Below, one piece after another: positions 8,299 to 16,978 of a stretch of DNA of 64,000 bases. The notes under the pieces were generated by a model. It was not told the DNA's origin. It was given only the letters and a program-made list of their open reading frames with translations, and searched no databases. The first letter of the stretch is position 1. Each line of letters starts with the position of its first letter. Origin of the DNA: Bacillus sp. 103mf (lineage in GTDB: Bacteria; Bacillota; Bacilli; Bacillales; Bacillaceae_G); NCBI RefSeq assembly GCF_900116295.1, contig NZ_FPAF01000002.1:350592-414591 (forward strand), given 5' to 3'. The position numbers and the translations under genes are program-made.

Positions 8299-8431
8299 TT
8301 CAGGACTCACGTCTTCATATAAATTAGGGACACCGCCTGGGGCAACTATTACACTTGTCCTTGTATTATTTTTAATTTGCGGTCTATGCATTCAATGGGT
8401 TTGGAAATCTATTCGTTCTAATCGTGTGTAG
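8294..8431 (+). pseudogene. C-terminal remnant of an ABC-3 type (Zn/Mn) permease
   Basis: The 45-codon frame reads GLTSSYKLGTPPGATITLVL followed by a hydrophobic segment and a basic end (WKSIRSNRV). This resembles the last membrane segment of AdcB/ZnuB/MntB-type metal permeases ('S..LxxPxGATIVL'). The rest of such a gene is absent, and the fragment begins in the right arm of the long hairpin. No ribosome binding site is seen. Identification is from pattern only. Confidence 0.4.
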
Positions 8432-8517
8432 AAGGAATAAAAGATATTTCAATCTGTGACCTATTACCTTAACAACAACGGAAGAAGGAAAAGATTTCAA
8501 ATACGCTTATTAGAAAC

Positions 8518-8545
8518 AAGGTCATAGCTTATACGCTATGACCTT
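8518..8545. terminator. Terminator at the end of asnO
   Basis: 11-bp perfect arms 8518-8528 and 8535-8545, loop TTATAC, just past the asnO stop at 8551 on the minus strand, with T-rich DNA on both sides. Confidence 0.75.
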
Positions 8546-8550
8546 CAATT

Positions 8551-10398
8551 TTATTCTTTAATATTTATATTGTACTCTTTAAACCAAACATGAATTTGCC
8601 CTAAATGCGCCAACAGCTGCGGCCCTGTCATGAGTTGCCCAAACCAAGGCGTTTGAAATGCACTGCCACCTGATTCAATTAATCCATGCAACTGGTCGTT
8701 ATCAAATAATTCATGAAGAATCGACTGTTTATCCGTTAATAGCTCTTGTAGCCATGAAGTGACAGCCTTCGTATAATACGGGTTATGGGTTTTCGGGTAT
8801 GGACTTTTCTTTCTATACAACACATCATTTGGCAAGACACCTTCTAAAGCCTTGCGCAATAGACCTTTTTCGCGGTTTTTATACATTTTCATTTCCCAAG
8901 GAATATTCCACGCATATTCGACAAGGCGATGATCTGCAAACGGCACACGCACTTCTAGGCTAGCTCCCATACTCATTCGGTCTTTTCGGTCAAGCAGCGT
9001 TGTCATAAACCAAATCATATTTAAATAAAATAACTGTCTTCTTTTTGTATCCAGTATGCTTTCTCCTTCTAACACCGGAGTTTCATGCACTGATTCTTCA
9101 TAGCGATACTGAACATACTCTTGTAAATTTAGTTTTTTGCGCCATTCTTTTTTTAACAATTGTTCACGAGCTTCTGTTGACCGCATCCATGGAAACGCAC
9201 TGGATTGTAAATCATCTTCGCGGTAAAACCACGGATAGCCACCAAAAATTTCATCAGCGCATTCACCTGATAAACTTACGACAAAATCTTGTTTAATTTC
9301 TCGGCAAAACCATAGTAATGAAGAATCAATATCCGCCATCCCCGGCAAGTCACGAACAATTACGGCTTCCGTTAAATGTTCCGCTAAATTTTCATTAGAA
9401 ATCACACAGCGATGATGGATCGTATCAAATGTATTTGTCATTAACGTAATAAACGGAGTATCTGAATTTGGCTGAAATGCATTTGATTTGAAATACTTTT
9501 CGTTATCTTCATAATCAATCGAATACGTATGAAGCTTCCCTTTTCCTTCTTGCTCATACGCCATCGCTGCAAATGCGGTAATCGCGCTAGAATCGACGCC
9601 GCCTGATAAAAATGTACAAAGCGGAACATCCGATACTAACTGTCTTGTAATGGCATCTTGCAACAGAAAACGAACTTGCTCGACCGTTTCTTCAAAATTA
9701 TGTGTGTGCTCTTCACTCACAACATTCCAATAGCGCCAAACTTTTAAACCATCTTTTGAAAATGTAAGTGCATGACCTGGGCGCAATTCATCAATTCCAG
9801 CAAATATACCATGCCCAGGAGTTCGAGACGGACCTAATCCAAATACTTCTGCTAATCCCTCTGTCGTAATCTCCGTCTTCACATCAGGATGAGCTAAAAT
9901 CGCTTTTAATTCTGAGCCAAACAACAATCGCCCAGCATCATGTTTATAAAATAGCGGCTTTACTCCTAAACGATCACGCGCAATAAAAACTTTTTCTTCC
10001 TGTTCATCCCATACAGCAAATGCATAAATACCATTTAAATGATTCACACACTGTTCTTTCCATTCCACATAAGAAGCGAGCAACACTTCTGTATCAGAAT
10101 GCCCCTTAAACGTATAACCTCTTTGCAGCAATTCTTTCCGAATATCTTCTGTATTATATAGTTCGCCGTTATAGCAAATGGCGTAACGTTCTTCTTTTTT
10201 CTCCCGCACCATCGGTTGTCTACCGCCTTCTGGATCGACAACGATTAACCGTTTATGCCCAAAAGCAACATGATTCCGAAGCCAAACGTTCGTATCATCC
10301 GGGCCCCTTTTCGCGAGCGTTTCGGCCATCTTCGTTATTGCTTCTTTTTCTTGTAATAACACTTTTGTATAATCAACCCACCCTGTAATGCCACACAT
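8551..10398 (-). CDS. asnO: Asparagine synthase (glutamine-hydrolysing)
   Basis: 615 residues. Start at ATG 10398 rather than the ATG at 10407, because Cys2 (MCGITGWVDY) must be N-terminal after Met removal for glutaminase activity, and GAAAGGGTG precedes it. The N-terminal class II amidotransferase domain (1-210, with RGPDD and GHSDTEVLL) is followed by the ATP-pyrophosphatase synthetase domain with LSGGVDSS. It makes Asn from Asp, Gln and ATP. Length and position near yisL and yisK orthologues match B. subtilis AsnO (YisO), which is linked to sporulation. Confidence 0.93.
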   Translation of the reverse strand: MCGITGWVDYTKVLLQEKEAITKMAETLAKRGPDDTNVWLRNHVAFGHKRLIVVDPEGGRQPMVREKKEERYAICYNGELYNTEDIRKELLQRGYTFKGHSDTEVLLASYVEWKEQCVNHLNGIYAFAVWDEQEEKVFIARDRLGVKPLFYKHDAGRLLFGSELKAILAHPDVKTEITTEGLAEVFGLGPSRTPGHGIFAGIDELRPGHALTFSKDGLKVWRYWNVVSEEHTHNFEETVEQVRFLLQDAITRQLVSDVPLCTFLSGGVDSSAITAFAAMAYEQEGKGKLHTYSIDYEDNEKYFKSNAFQPNSDTPFITLMTNTFDTIHHRCVISNENLAEHLTEAVIVRDLPGMADIDSSLLWFCREIKQDFVVSLSGECADEIFGGYPWFYREDDLQSSAFPWMRSTEAREQLLKKEWRKKLNLQEYVQYRYEESVHETPVLEGESILDTKRRQLFYLNMIWFMTTLLDRKDRMSMGASLEVRVPFADHRLVEYAWNIPWEMKMYKNREKGLLRKALEGVLPNDVLYRKKSPYPKTHNPYYTKAVTSWLQELLTDKQSILHELFDNDQLHGLIESGGSAFQTPWFGQLMTGPQLLAHLGQIHVWFKEYNINIKE

Positions 10399-10537
10399 TG
10401 CGATCACCCTTTCTCATCTCATATCCGCAGTCTGTTTTTATTCTATGCCCAATTTTGATTCTATGTTCCTTTGTTTAAATAAAGACTGAACTGTCTATAA
10501 CAAGAACAGAAACTTCTATATAAAGGAGCGAACACGA

Positions 10538-11089
10538 ATGAAACAGCGTAAACATATTTTGTATAGTCAACCGCGTGCTCATACAATTGGAAATGTTGAA
10601 TATATAAACGAAGAATGGGTATTTTTTGACGAAGAAAGCGATGAAGCTTTTTTACTAGAAGATATGATTGAAGATGGATTTGAGATTTTATATAACAATA
10701 ATTGGTTACCTGCTCGTTTTTATGAACATAATATTTTGCAAGTAGCAAATGAACATCATCCGCTGCAAAACGGTGAAACCATTCGCATTCGAAAAAAGTT
10801 GCTTTCAAGCTATTATGAGTGGATAGAAGAGCTTTCAGATTCATCCTTTTCACTTGTCGCGGAAACATTACAATCACTAGGCTACTCTTTATACGACTGC
10901 ATCTATGCTCACAATTTTTTATCATTTCAGCCAAAAAACCATTCATGCGAAGGCGTTAATATTCTCTTATTTGATAATGAAGAAATGATTTGCGCCCTCC
11001 ATCACCATTATGTCCGCTATTCTACAAACAATAAGGATTTATTTAAAATTACAAAAGCGGATGGGGATGAATTGCACGTTGGAAATTAA
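10538..11089 (+). CDS. DUF2777/YisN-like protein
   Basis: 183 residues, acidic and soluble, no membrane segment; N terminus MKQRKHILYSQPRAHTIGNV followed by EWVFFDEESDEAFLLEDMI. It resembles the DUF2777 family. In B. subtilis yisN lies between yisL and asnO, and this gene has the same place, so it may be the orthologue; function is unknown. RBS AAGGAGCG (10523-10530) precedes ATG 10538. It is divergent from asnO. Confidence 0.65.
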   Translation: MKQRKHILYSQPRAHTIGNVEYINEEWVFFDEESDEAFLLEDMIEDGFEILYNNNWLPARFYEHNILQVANEHHPLQNGETIRIRKKLLSSYYEWIEELSDSSFSLVAETLQSLGYSLYDCIYAHNFLSFQPKNHSCEGVNILLFDNEEMICALHHHYVRYSTNNKDLFKITKADGDELHVGN

Positions 11090-11095
11090 CAACAA

Positions 11096-11141
11096 AAGCA
11101 CGTTATCTCACTTATAGAGCGAGATAACGTGCTTCTTTTTT
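11096..11141. terminator. Bidirectional terminator
   Basis: 14-bp perfect arms 11096-11109 and 11121-11134 followed by CTTTTTTT; separates two convergent genes. Confidence 0.9.
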
Positions 11142-11512
11142 TAAGCAAACGGTGAAAATCCTAGCGGTAATCGTAACCCAAGATATAACACAACTAAAAA
11201 AACAATAACAAATTGAGCCCAAAACGCCCCTGTTGTTTTCCGTTTACTTACTTTCACAAGAATCATTTCCATCGCAGCAATTACCCATACACCACCAAGC
11301 ATTTTGATACCATACAACATGTGTGCTTGTGCTGTAGCCGTTTTTACAATACCCATGTACAATAAAACGCCCGTTACAATGATAATGATGTACATCAAAC
11401 GAAGTACCATATGTACGCCTGTTGCTTTTTTTCCCGCTGTGTACATGGAATACGCAACGAAGAATAAAATCAAACCTAATGCCCACGCAGTAATATGCAT
11501 ATGTGTTGTCAT
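11141..11512 (-). CDS. yisL: YisL/UPF0344 family membrane protein
   Basis: 123 residues from ATG 11512, which follows GAGGAGGAAGAG; an ATG further upstream (11569) would add a charged, unconserved extension. Four membrane helices ([64 protein letters not shown]) give the compact UPF0344 topology. Function unknown. Located as in B. subtilis near asnO and yisK. Confidence 0.85.
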   Translation of the reverse strand: MTTHMHITAWALGLILFFVAYSMYTAGKKATGVHMVLRLMYIIIIVTGVLLYMGIVKTATAQAHMLYGIKMLGGVWVIAAMEMILVKVSKRKTTGAFWAQFVIVFLVVLYLGLRLPLGFSPFA

Positions 11513-11663
11513 GTAATCTCTTCCTCCTCTTTCCCCAAACTTTCTCACTTTACATAATACCACGTCCATTTCTTTTCAGGAAATATTTCGCTTTTTTTCC
11601 ACTCAAATGATATAATATTTAGAGTATTTACAAACTTCTTGTAAAAACAAAGGGGGAACTAGC

Positions 11664-12854
11664 ATGATTCAAACAAAAGACATTATCGAAATAACAGAAA
11701 CATACGGAGCAAATAACTATCATCCACTTCCAATCGTAATTACGAAAGCTGAAGGTGTTTGGGTAGAAGATCCAGAAGGCAACCGTTATATGGACATGCT
11801 CAGTGCATATTCTGCAGTAAACCAAGGTCACCGCCATCCAAAAATTATTCAAGCGCTTATCGACCAAGCAGGGCGTGTAACATTAACATCACGTGCGTTC
11901 CACAGCGATCAATTAGGTCCTTGGTATGAAAAAGTTGCAAAGTTAACTAATAAAGAAATGATTTTACCAATGAATACAGGTGCGGAAGCTGTTGAAACCG
12001 CTATCAAAACAGCACGACGCTGGGCATATGATGTGAAAAAAGTAGAAGACAACAAAGCCGAAATTATTGTATGTGTGGATAACTTCCATGGCCGCACAAT
12101 GGGCGCCGTATCCATGTCATCCAATGACGAATATAAACGCGGATTTGGACCAATGCTTCCAGGTATTGTTGTCATTCCTTACGGCGACATTGAAGCATTA
12201 AAAGAAGCAATTACACCAAATACAGCTGCATTTATTTTAGAGCCAATCCAAGGCGAAGCTGGCATTAACATTCCACCAGCAGGTTTCTTACAAGAAGCAT
12301 ACAATGTATGTAAAGAAGAAAATGTATTATTTATCGCAGATGAAATCCAAACAGGCTTAGGCCGTACAGGAAAATTATTTGCATGCGATTGGGACAATAT
12401 CATTCCTGATATGTACATTCTTGGAAAAGCGCTAGGCGGCGGTGTATTCCCAATTTCTTGCGTTGCTGCAAACCGTGACATTTTAGGAGTATTTGAGCCA
12501 GGCTCTCACGGTTCTACGTTCGGTGGTAATCCACTAGCTTGTGCAGTTTCTCTCGCTTCTCTAGATGTCCTATTAGAAGAAAAATTAACAGAACGTTCTT
12601 TACAATTAGGAGAAAAGCTGTTAAATCAATTACGCGAAATTGACAATCCAATGATTACAGATGTGCGCGGAAGAGGATTATTTATCGGTATCGAATTAAA
12701 TGAACCTGCACGCCCTTACTGTGAACAATTAAAAGCAGCTGGTTTACTATGTAAAGAAACACATGAAAATGTAATCCGCATTGCTCCGCCTCTTGTTATT
12801 TCTGAAGAAGATCTACAATGGGCATTTGAAAAAATTAAAGAGGTATTATCTTAA
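11664..12854 (+). CDS. rocD: Ornithine aminotransferase
   Basis: 396 residues, full length. Class III PLP aminotransferase: [12 protein letters not shown] terminus, [30 protein letters not shown] and the PLP lysine in [10 protein letters not shown] (near residue 255). It converts ornithine plus 2-oxoglutarate to glutamate semialdehyde plus glutamate in arginine catabolism and proline supply. RBS AAAGGGGGA precedes ATG 11664. It stands alone, without rocE/rocF, and ends in a strong terminator. Confidence 0.95.
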   Translation: MIQTKDIIEITETYGANNYHPLPIVITKAEGVWVEDPEGNRYMDMLSAYSAVNQGHRHPKIIQALIDQAGRVTLTSRAFHSDQLGPWYEKVAKLTNKEMILPMNTGAEAVETAIKTARRWAYDVKKVEDNKAEIIVCVDNFHGRTMGAVSMSSNDEYKRGFGPMLPGIVVIPYGDIEALKEAITPNTAAFILEPIQGEAGINIPPAGFLQEAYNVCKEENVLFIADEIQTGLGRTGKLFACDWDNIIPDMYILGKALGGGVFPISCVAANRDILGVFEPGSHGSTFGGNPLACAVSLASLDVLLEEKLTERSLQLGEKLLNQLREIDNPMITDVRGRGLFIGIELNEPARPYCEQLKAAGLLCKETHENVIRIAPPLVISEEDLQWAFEKIKEVLS

Positions 12855-12860
12855 TATCGA

Positions 12861-12896
12861 AGAAGGTTGCCTGTTAAGAGGCAACCTTCTTTTTTG
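12861..12896 (+). terminator. Terminator after rocD
   Basis: 11-bp perfect arms 12861-12871 and 12880-12890 followed by TTTTTT. Confidence 0.9.
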
Positions 12897-13391
12897 CTAT
12901 GCAATGATTCTCACTATATACAACAGACCAGCTAGAATAGGAAACATGAGTAATATACCGATGAGACACGATAGCCACACATGCTTCCATTTCCACCAAC
13001 CGCACGCAATTCCTCTCCAAAACAAAAACACCGAAAAAGGAATGACTAAAAAGAAAGCTGTACCAAGCCCAGGCACGTACCCTCTCTTCAAGATTGCCCC
13101 CACAAGATGAACAATCCCGTTCATAAAAATCATTGCCTGTGTAATCAATACCGCATATAACGTTATCTTCTTCAAAAACAGATTGTGTATAAGCACAATC
13201 GCACACACAAAAACAGTCAATATAAGTAATGCTATGAAAAAATGCTTTGATTGCAGCATATTCTCTTCCATCTGAATGGACTGTAAATATTTTATTTCCC
13301 GAAAAAAGTAATACTCTTCTGCATTATGCAAAGTAAAAATAATCGGGATAAGCCAGAAATAAGGAGAGTGCAGCGTATTATTTGACACCAT
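12897..13391 (-). CDS. HXXEE-domain membrane protein
   Basis: 164 residues from ATG 13391. About five hydrophobic helices; the first contains the diagnostic HNAEE motif (LIPIIFTLHNAEEYYFF) and a second conserved His follows in NGIVHLVGA. The HXXEE family has an arrangement of His and Glu in the membrane suggestive of a metal or catalytic site, but function is unknown. The start overlaps the 3' end of the FAH-family gene by 14 bp, so the pair is probably one operon. Confidence 0.75.
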   Translation of the reverse strand: MVSNNTLHSPYFWLIPIIFTLHNAEEYYFFREIKYLQSIQMEENMLQSKHFFIALLILTVFVCAIVLIHNLFLKKITLYAVLITQAMIFMNGIVHLVGAILKRGYVPGLGTAFFLVIPFSVFLFWRGIACGWWKWKHVWLSCLIGILLMFPILAGLLYIVRIIA

Positions 13392-14277
13392 TACGGAGCG
13401 TTCCAACATTTTCTACAGTGATAACAACCTCATCACCAGCATGTAAAAATCGAGGTGGTTGAAATCCCTTTCCAACTCCAGCTGGTGTTCCGGTTGCAAT
13501 AATATCGCCTGGCTCTAACGTCATTCCTTTACTTACAATTGATATAATTTCTTCAATTGAAAACATCATATTTGCCGTTGTAGAAGATTGACGTACTTCC
13601 CCGTTCACCTTCGTTTCAATATGAAGTGCATTCGGATTATGAATCATTGAGTGATGTACGATAGATGGCCCCATTGGACAAAATGTATCAAAACTTTTCC
13701 CAAGAAAAAATTGTTTATGCTTCTTTTGAATATCTCTGGCTGTAACATCATTTACAATCGTATAACCAAACACGTGATGCAAGGCTTCTTCTTTCGGAAT
13801 TCTTTTTCCACGCTTTCCGATCACAATTGCAAGTTCTCCTTCATAATCAAGCTCACTTGTCGCATGCGGATGACTATAAATTTTATCCCCATCGCCAATT
13901 ACAGTTGTTGGAGCCTTTGTAAAAATAATAATATTTTCCGGAACTGCTTCTGCTCCATCCATTTCGATTGCATGCTCACGATAATTTTTCCCAACACAAA
14001 GAATATTTTTTCTTGGCCTTGGAATGGGGGCCAACAACTTAACTTCCAATAATGAATAATAAGCATCCTCGCAATGTTCTTTTGCCCATTCGACAATCTC
14101 AATTACTTTCGTAATAAAGGGTTCTCCCTGTTCAATACACTCTAACATTGTAATAGGAATCGTAACTTTTTCGCCTTTTTTTCTTTGCGCTTCTCTTATA
14201 TGCAACACTGTTTGTGATGCATCATCTACAACACCAACAAACACTTTTTCATCTGTTTTTGCCGTCACAAACCGCAT
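13378..14277 (-). CDS. yisK: Fumarylacetoacetate hydrolase family protein (YisK-like)
   Basis: 299 residues when started at ATG 14277, where GGGGTGTGG precedes; the longer ATG at 14304 lacks a ribosome binding site. The FAH beta-roll fold is clear from ILCVGKNYREHAIEMDG, LDYEGELAIVIGKRG, GYTIVNDVTARDIQKKHKQF and IATGTPAGVGKG. Metal-binding acidic residues in ELDYEGE are present. YisK-type enzymes act on keto acids (oxaloacetate decarboxylation has been reported for B. subtilis YisK). Position next to a YisI-like gene supports orthology. Confidence 0.88.
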   Translation of the reverse strand: MRFVTAKTDEKVFVGVVDDASQTVLHIREAQRKKGEKVTIPITMLECIEQGEPFITKVIEIVEWAKEHCEDAYYSLLEVKLLAPIPRPRKNILCVGKNYREHAIEMDGAEAVPENIIIFTKAPTTVIGDGDKIYSHPHATSELDYEGELAIVIGKRGKRIPKEEALHHVFGYTIVNDVTARDIQKKHKQFFLGKSFDTFCPMGPSIVHHSMIHNPNALHIETKVNGEVRQSSTTANMMFSIEEIISIVSKGMTLEPGDIIATGTPAGVGKGFQPPRFLHAGDEVVITVENVGTLRNGVK

Positions 14278-14518
14278 ATTTCCACACCCCATCTTCAAAT
14301 TCATACTGTAATGGTATTCGCACCTACTAGCAAAAATCCTCCTGAAAATATTTTTAATTTACAACATTCTCTCTATTACACGCGCAATTAAAATACTTTT
14401 TTGCCAAAATATGTAGAATTCCTTCTTCTTTTAGCGAATACGTTTCTTTTTTATGGAAACTTTGTATAATATGTACTACAGACACTCTTAAAATCTATAA
14501 GGAGACGGAGCCGATTCT

Positions 14519-14698
14519 ATGTTTGAGCAAGCAATTGAAAAAAAACGCGAAAAAATGAAATACTTGGCCAAACGGTATGGAATGACATCTCAAAAAACGG
14601 TTAGTTGTAGTCAAGAGCTGGACAGGCTCTTAAATGTTATATTACTCATACAAATAGATCATGTGCCAACTCAACATACAAACGTACACTCCCGCTGA
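14519..14698 (+). CDS. yisI: Spo0E-like aspartyl-phosphate phosphatase (YisI-like)
   Basis: 59 residues, preceded by AAGGAGACGG (14499-14508). The family signature SQELD is at residues 31-35 within a two-helix fold (MFEQAIEKKREKMKYLAKRY then SCSQELDRLLNVIL). Such proteins dephosphorylate Spo0A~P and delay sporulation. In B. subtilis yisI lies between yisK and gerP, as here. Its short C-terminal tail (VPTQHTNVHSR) is not conserved-looking. Confidence 0.8.
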   Translation: MFEQAIEKKREKMKYLAKRYGMTSQKTVSCSQELDRLLNVILLIQIDHVPTQHTNVHSR

Positions 14699-14729
14699 GT
14701 GTACGTCTTTTATTTTTAAAATAACAGAC

Positions 14730-14757
14730 ACATATTTGCACAAACGCCCATACAATA
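14730..14757 (+). promoter_or_regulatory. SigK-like promoter of the gerP operon
   Basis: CATACAATA (14749-14757) matches the SigK -10 consensus CATANNNTA exactly, with AC at 14730-14731 at 17-bp spacing for the weak -35. It lies about 80 bp before gerPA. The gerP operon is transcribed in the mother cell by SigK in Bacillus. Confidence 0.6.
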
Positions 14758-14836
14758 ATAGAGTAAAACTCCCATCATAGAAATTCGGATGAAAAAGGGA
14801 CAAATACAAAAATTTTTCACATGAAAGGTGTTTTCT

Positions 14837-15058
14837 ATGCCTGCAATGGTTGGACACGTTAATATTGTTAATGTCGGATCCAGCGGTGTATTTCATATTG
14901 GTGATGTATTTGCTATTCGTCCTATTAGTTATTCCCGTGCGTTTGCAGGAGCGGGTTCTTTTAATGTTGGAGAAAATATATCCATATACAATTACGAAAG
15001 TACAACAAATGTAAATGATAATGACGTAATCGATCAGCCAATAACTGCTACTTATTAA
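14837..15058 (+). CDS. gerPA: Spore germination protein GerPA
   Basis: 73 residues from ATG 14837 (RBS GAAAGGTG); an in-frame ATG at 14828 is too close to the binding site. MPAMVGHVNIVNVGSSGVFH, the glycine-rich beta pattern and the DxD-rich end are typical of GerPA, which resembles GerPF. First gene of the operon. GerP proteins are needed for nutrient passage through the spore coat to germinant receptors. Confidence 0.93.
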   Translation: MPAMVGHVNIVNVGSSGVFHIGDVFAIRPISYSRAFAGAGSFNVGENISIYNYESTTNVNDNDVIDQPITATY

Positions 15059-15074
15059 AGGGGGGAAATAAAAA

Positions 15075-15284
15075 TTGAAACTGTGTGTACACCAAAGCAT
15101 TATCATTAACAATATAAGAATAGATAACCTTACAACTTCAGCTGTCTTTCAAATTGGAAGTGCTGGCAGTATTAAAACATTGTCAAAGTTCTCTAATACA
15201 GGTGGATTTACAAAACCAACTCCGCCGCTAACAGCTCAGGGACAAATTATTTCTATTTCCCCCCCTCCTCCTAGTTCTTCTTAA
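15075..15284 (+). CDS. gerPB: Spore germination protein GerPB
   Basis: 69 residues. Starts with TTG 15075 behind the strong site AAAGGGGGGAAA (15057-15068); no ATG fits. IIINNIRIDNLTTSAVFQIG is the GerPB signature and the tail is Pro/Ser-rich (SPPPPSSS). Lies 16 bp after gerPA. Confidence 0.92.
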   Translation: MKLCVHQSIIINNIRIDNLTTSAVFQIGSAGSIKTLSKFSNTGGFTKPTPPLTAQGQIISISPPPPSSS

Positions 15285-15345
15285 CGTACTAATATCATAG
15301 ACATATACCAATATACCCTCCAGATCGAAAAGGAGGCTTCTAGCA

Positions 15346-15960
15346 GTGAATCAAGATATATATACTTATTTACAACAGCTACAACAATTTATTCAGCAGC
15401 AACAAGAAAAAATAAATGCTTTAGAAACACAACTAGCGCAGCTAACAGAGCAAGTAGAAGAACTGAAACAGCGTCCATCCTCTTCAATTGGAAAAGTCGA
15501 ATATAAATTTGATCAACTAAAAGTTGAAAATTTAAATGGTACATTAAATATTGGTTTAAATCCCTTTACAAGCAAAGGCGAAATAATTGAAGACTTTAAT
15601 GTCGAGACTGAAACATTAAAAGTAAACCCTGAAACCCAGATCAATCCCGATTTTTATCAAGACATCATTCATGAAATGCACCGCTATCTAGACGAAGAAG
15701 CATATAGTCGCATTCTTTACTTTGAACAAGAAGAACGCACACCTCTTGACGATATGTACCGGCAAATGATGATCGATGATATAAAACAACAAATGGAACA
15801 CCGTCTCCCATACTATTTATCTCAAGTACAGCCACATTCAGAAATTACATCTAACCCACAGTATATGAAAGATGTCATTATTCAAGCAATGAAGCATGAT
15901 ATTGATAAAGCATTTCTTTCCTTTATTCAGCATATACCGCGTAATTTCCGAAAGGAGTAA
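15346..15960 (+). CDS. gerPC: Spore germination protein GerPC
   Basis: 204 residues from GTG 15346, preceded by AAAAGGAGG (15329-15337). The N-terminal 45 residues form a Gln-rich coiled coil (LQQLQQFIQQQQEKINALET), followed by a conserved mixed domain with GTLNIGLNPF. GerPC is the largest soluble member of the GerP set and is a spore coat component. Confidence 0.92.
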   Translation: MNQDIYTYLQQLQQFIQQQQEKINALETQLAQLTEQVEELKQRPSSSIGKVEYKFDQLKVENLNGTLNIGLNPFTSKGEIIEDFNVETETLKVNPETQINPDFYQDIIHEMHRYLDEEAYSRILYFEQEERTPLDDMYRQMMIDDIKQQMEHRLPYYLSQVQPHSEITSNPQYMKDVIIQAMKHDIDKAFLSFIQHIPRNFRKE

Positions 15961-15966
15961 ATGCAT

Positions 15967-16161
15967 ATGAATTTTACTGTGATTAATCATGAAATCAAAG
16001 TGGGAAATATTAGTTCCCTTGGGGTATCCTCGTCTGCTTTATTCTTAGTCGGCGATGCAAACTTCATTATTTCATCTTCTATTTTAGATACACCATTTGA
16101 ATCTGTTACAGGAGGCCCGTTTGTACCACTCGTAACCGCTGTGCCTACTACTCCTAGATAA
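15967..16161 (+). CDS. gerPD: Spore germination protein GerPD
   Basis: 64 residues from ATG 15967, which has correct spacing from AAAGGAG (15951-15957); the ATG at 15961 is only 3 bases from it. MNFTVINHEIKVGNIS and SSALFLVGDANFI are typical of GerPD. It follows gerPC almost without gap. Confidence 0.9.
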   Translation: MNFTVINHEIKVGNISSLGVSSSALFLVGDANFIISSSILDTPFESVTGGPFVPLVTAVPTTPR

Positions 16162-16172
16162 GGAGGCTGGTT

Positions 16173-16559
16173 ATGTTTCGACATATTTCCATTGTCCATC
16201 AGCCCTCTGTCATCACACTAGGACTTGGTTCCGTGATTCAAATTGGCGATACGAACCAAATGGAATTAAAAAACAGAACAATTGCTGTTCATCGTGAAAC
16301 TCCTTACTTTTTGTCTACAGAAGGAAAATGGGAAACATATGAAATATTTGTTGATGACGAAATTACAATTCCAACTCGCGTAAACGAAGTAAACATGACT
16401 GTCATTAATAAGAATCCCTTTATCGAAGTAAACTGCATTACCATTCAAAGTATGCTCAATGCTTCTTGTCTTCATATTGGATCTATTGATTATGTATTTT
16501 TAAACTCACGCATTTTACAAATTCGTCAATTTACTACAAAAGAACCTTTTCGCAAATAA
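16173..16559 (+). CDS. gerPE: Spore germination protein GerPE
   Basis: 128 residues; RBS AAGGAGG (16160-16166) overlaps the gerPD stop region. Two similar beta modules are visible, each ending in an IQIGD/LHIGS-like motif (SVIQIGDTNQ and SCLHIGSIDY), as in GerPE. Part of the single gerP transcription unit. Confidence 0.9.
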   Translation: MFRHISIVHQPSVITLGLGSVIQIGDTNQMELKNRTIAVHRETPYFLSTEGKWETYEIFVDDEITIPTRVNEVNMTVINKNPFIEVNCITIQSMLNASCLHIGSIDYVFLNSRILQIRQFTTKEPFRK

Positions 16560-16600
16560 ATCATATAGTACCATAAAAGGAAATTGAAGTAGGTGAAAAT

Positions 16601-16816
16601 ATGCCGTCTGTTGTCGGGAACTTAGTCGTTCAAAATAGTAACGGTTCTTTTAACTTAGGGGATTTCTATAATGTATCTCCGAAAGAAAATACGAAAGCTT
16701 ATAACGGATCTGGTTCATCAAATGTTGCATTTGTTCTTAATACATTTAACGGTGTAAGTGGTACAAATACATTTGATTCTGATGTAGCTGATCAAGATCA
16801 AATCGGAACAGCATAA
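16601..16816 (+). CDS. gerPF: Spore germination protein GerPF
   Basis: 71 residues, MPSVVGNLVVQNSNGSFNLGD, followed by GSGSSNVAFVLNTFNGVSGTNTFD, the GerPF pattern closely similar to GerPA. Last gene of the operon. Its TAA stop (16814-16816) lies inside the terminal ATAAAGTGAAACTTCC of a truncated bcr1-type element. A second GerPF-like gene is found at 37370. Confidence 0.92.
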   Translation: MPSVVGNLVVQNSNGSFNLGDFYNVSPKENTKAYNGSGSSNVAFVLNTFNGVSGTNTFDSDVADQDQIGTA

Positions 16817-16867
16817 AGTGAAACTTCCATCAGCGGAGAGTCTTACTGCCCGCGAATAGCGGGATAA
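16813..16867 (+). repeat. Truncated bcr1-type element C
   Basis: Left end ATAAAGTGAAACTTCCATCA joined directly to the right end CTTACTGCCCGCGAATAGCG plus GGATAA; the central roughly 100 bp are missing. It overlaps the gerPF stop codon. Confidence 0.75.
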
Positions 16868-16907
16868 CAACAAAAAACGGAGGGAATTCCCTCCGTTTTT
16901 TGTTGTT
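16866..16907. terminator. 42-bp perfect palindrome, bidirectional terminator
   Basis: Halves 16866-16886 and 16887-16907 are perfect reverse complements with no intervening base (core ACGGAGGGAATTCCCTCCGT), flanked by A and T runs. It separates the convergent gerP operon and addA. Confidence 0.9.
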
Positions 16908-16924
16908 TGTCCATTCAAACTTTA

Positions 16925-16978
16925 ATAACTCCCGCTTTCGGGTCCATACTTAAACCCTTATTGCAAGTTTCACTTTAT
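16925..16978 (-). repeat. Degenerate bcr1-type end D at the addA terminus
   Basis: Reads CCCGCTTTCGGGTC at one side and GCAAGTTTCACTTTAT at the other. The last 13 bases equal the canonical bcr1 end in reverse, and the addA stop codon (16975-16977) lies within TTTAT (16974-16978). The interior is too degraded to assign firmly. Confidence 0.4.

Noticed and set aside
10461-10946. 161-residue minus-strand ORF
   Set aside because: Opposite the DUF2777-like gene, which has a proper ribosome binding site and acidic protein-like composition.
14642-15112. 156-residue minus-strand ORF over gerPA
   Set aside because: Antisense to the clear GerPA gene, with biased composition and no binding site.
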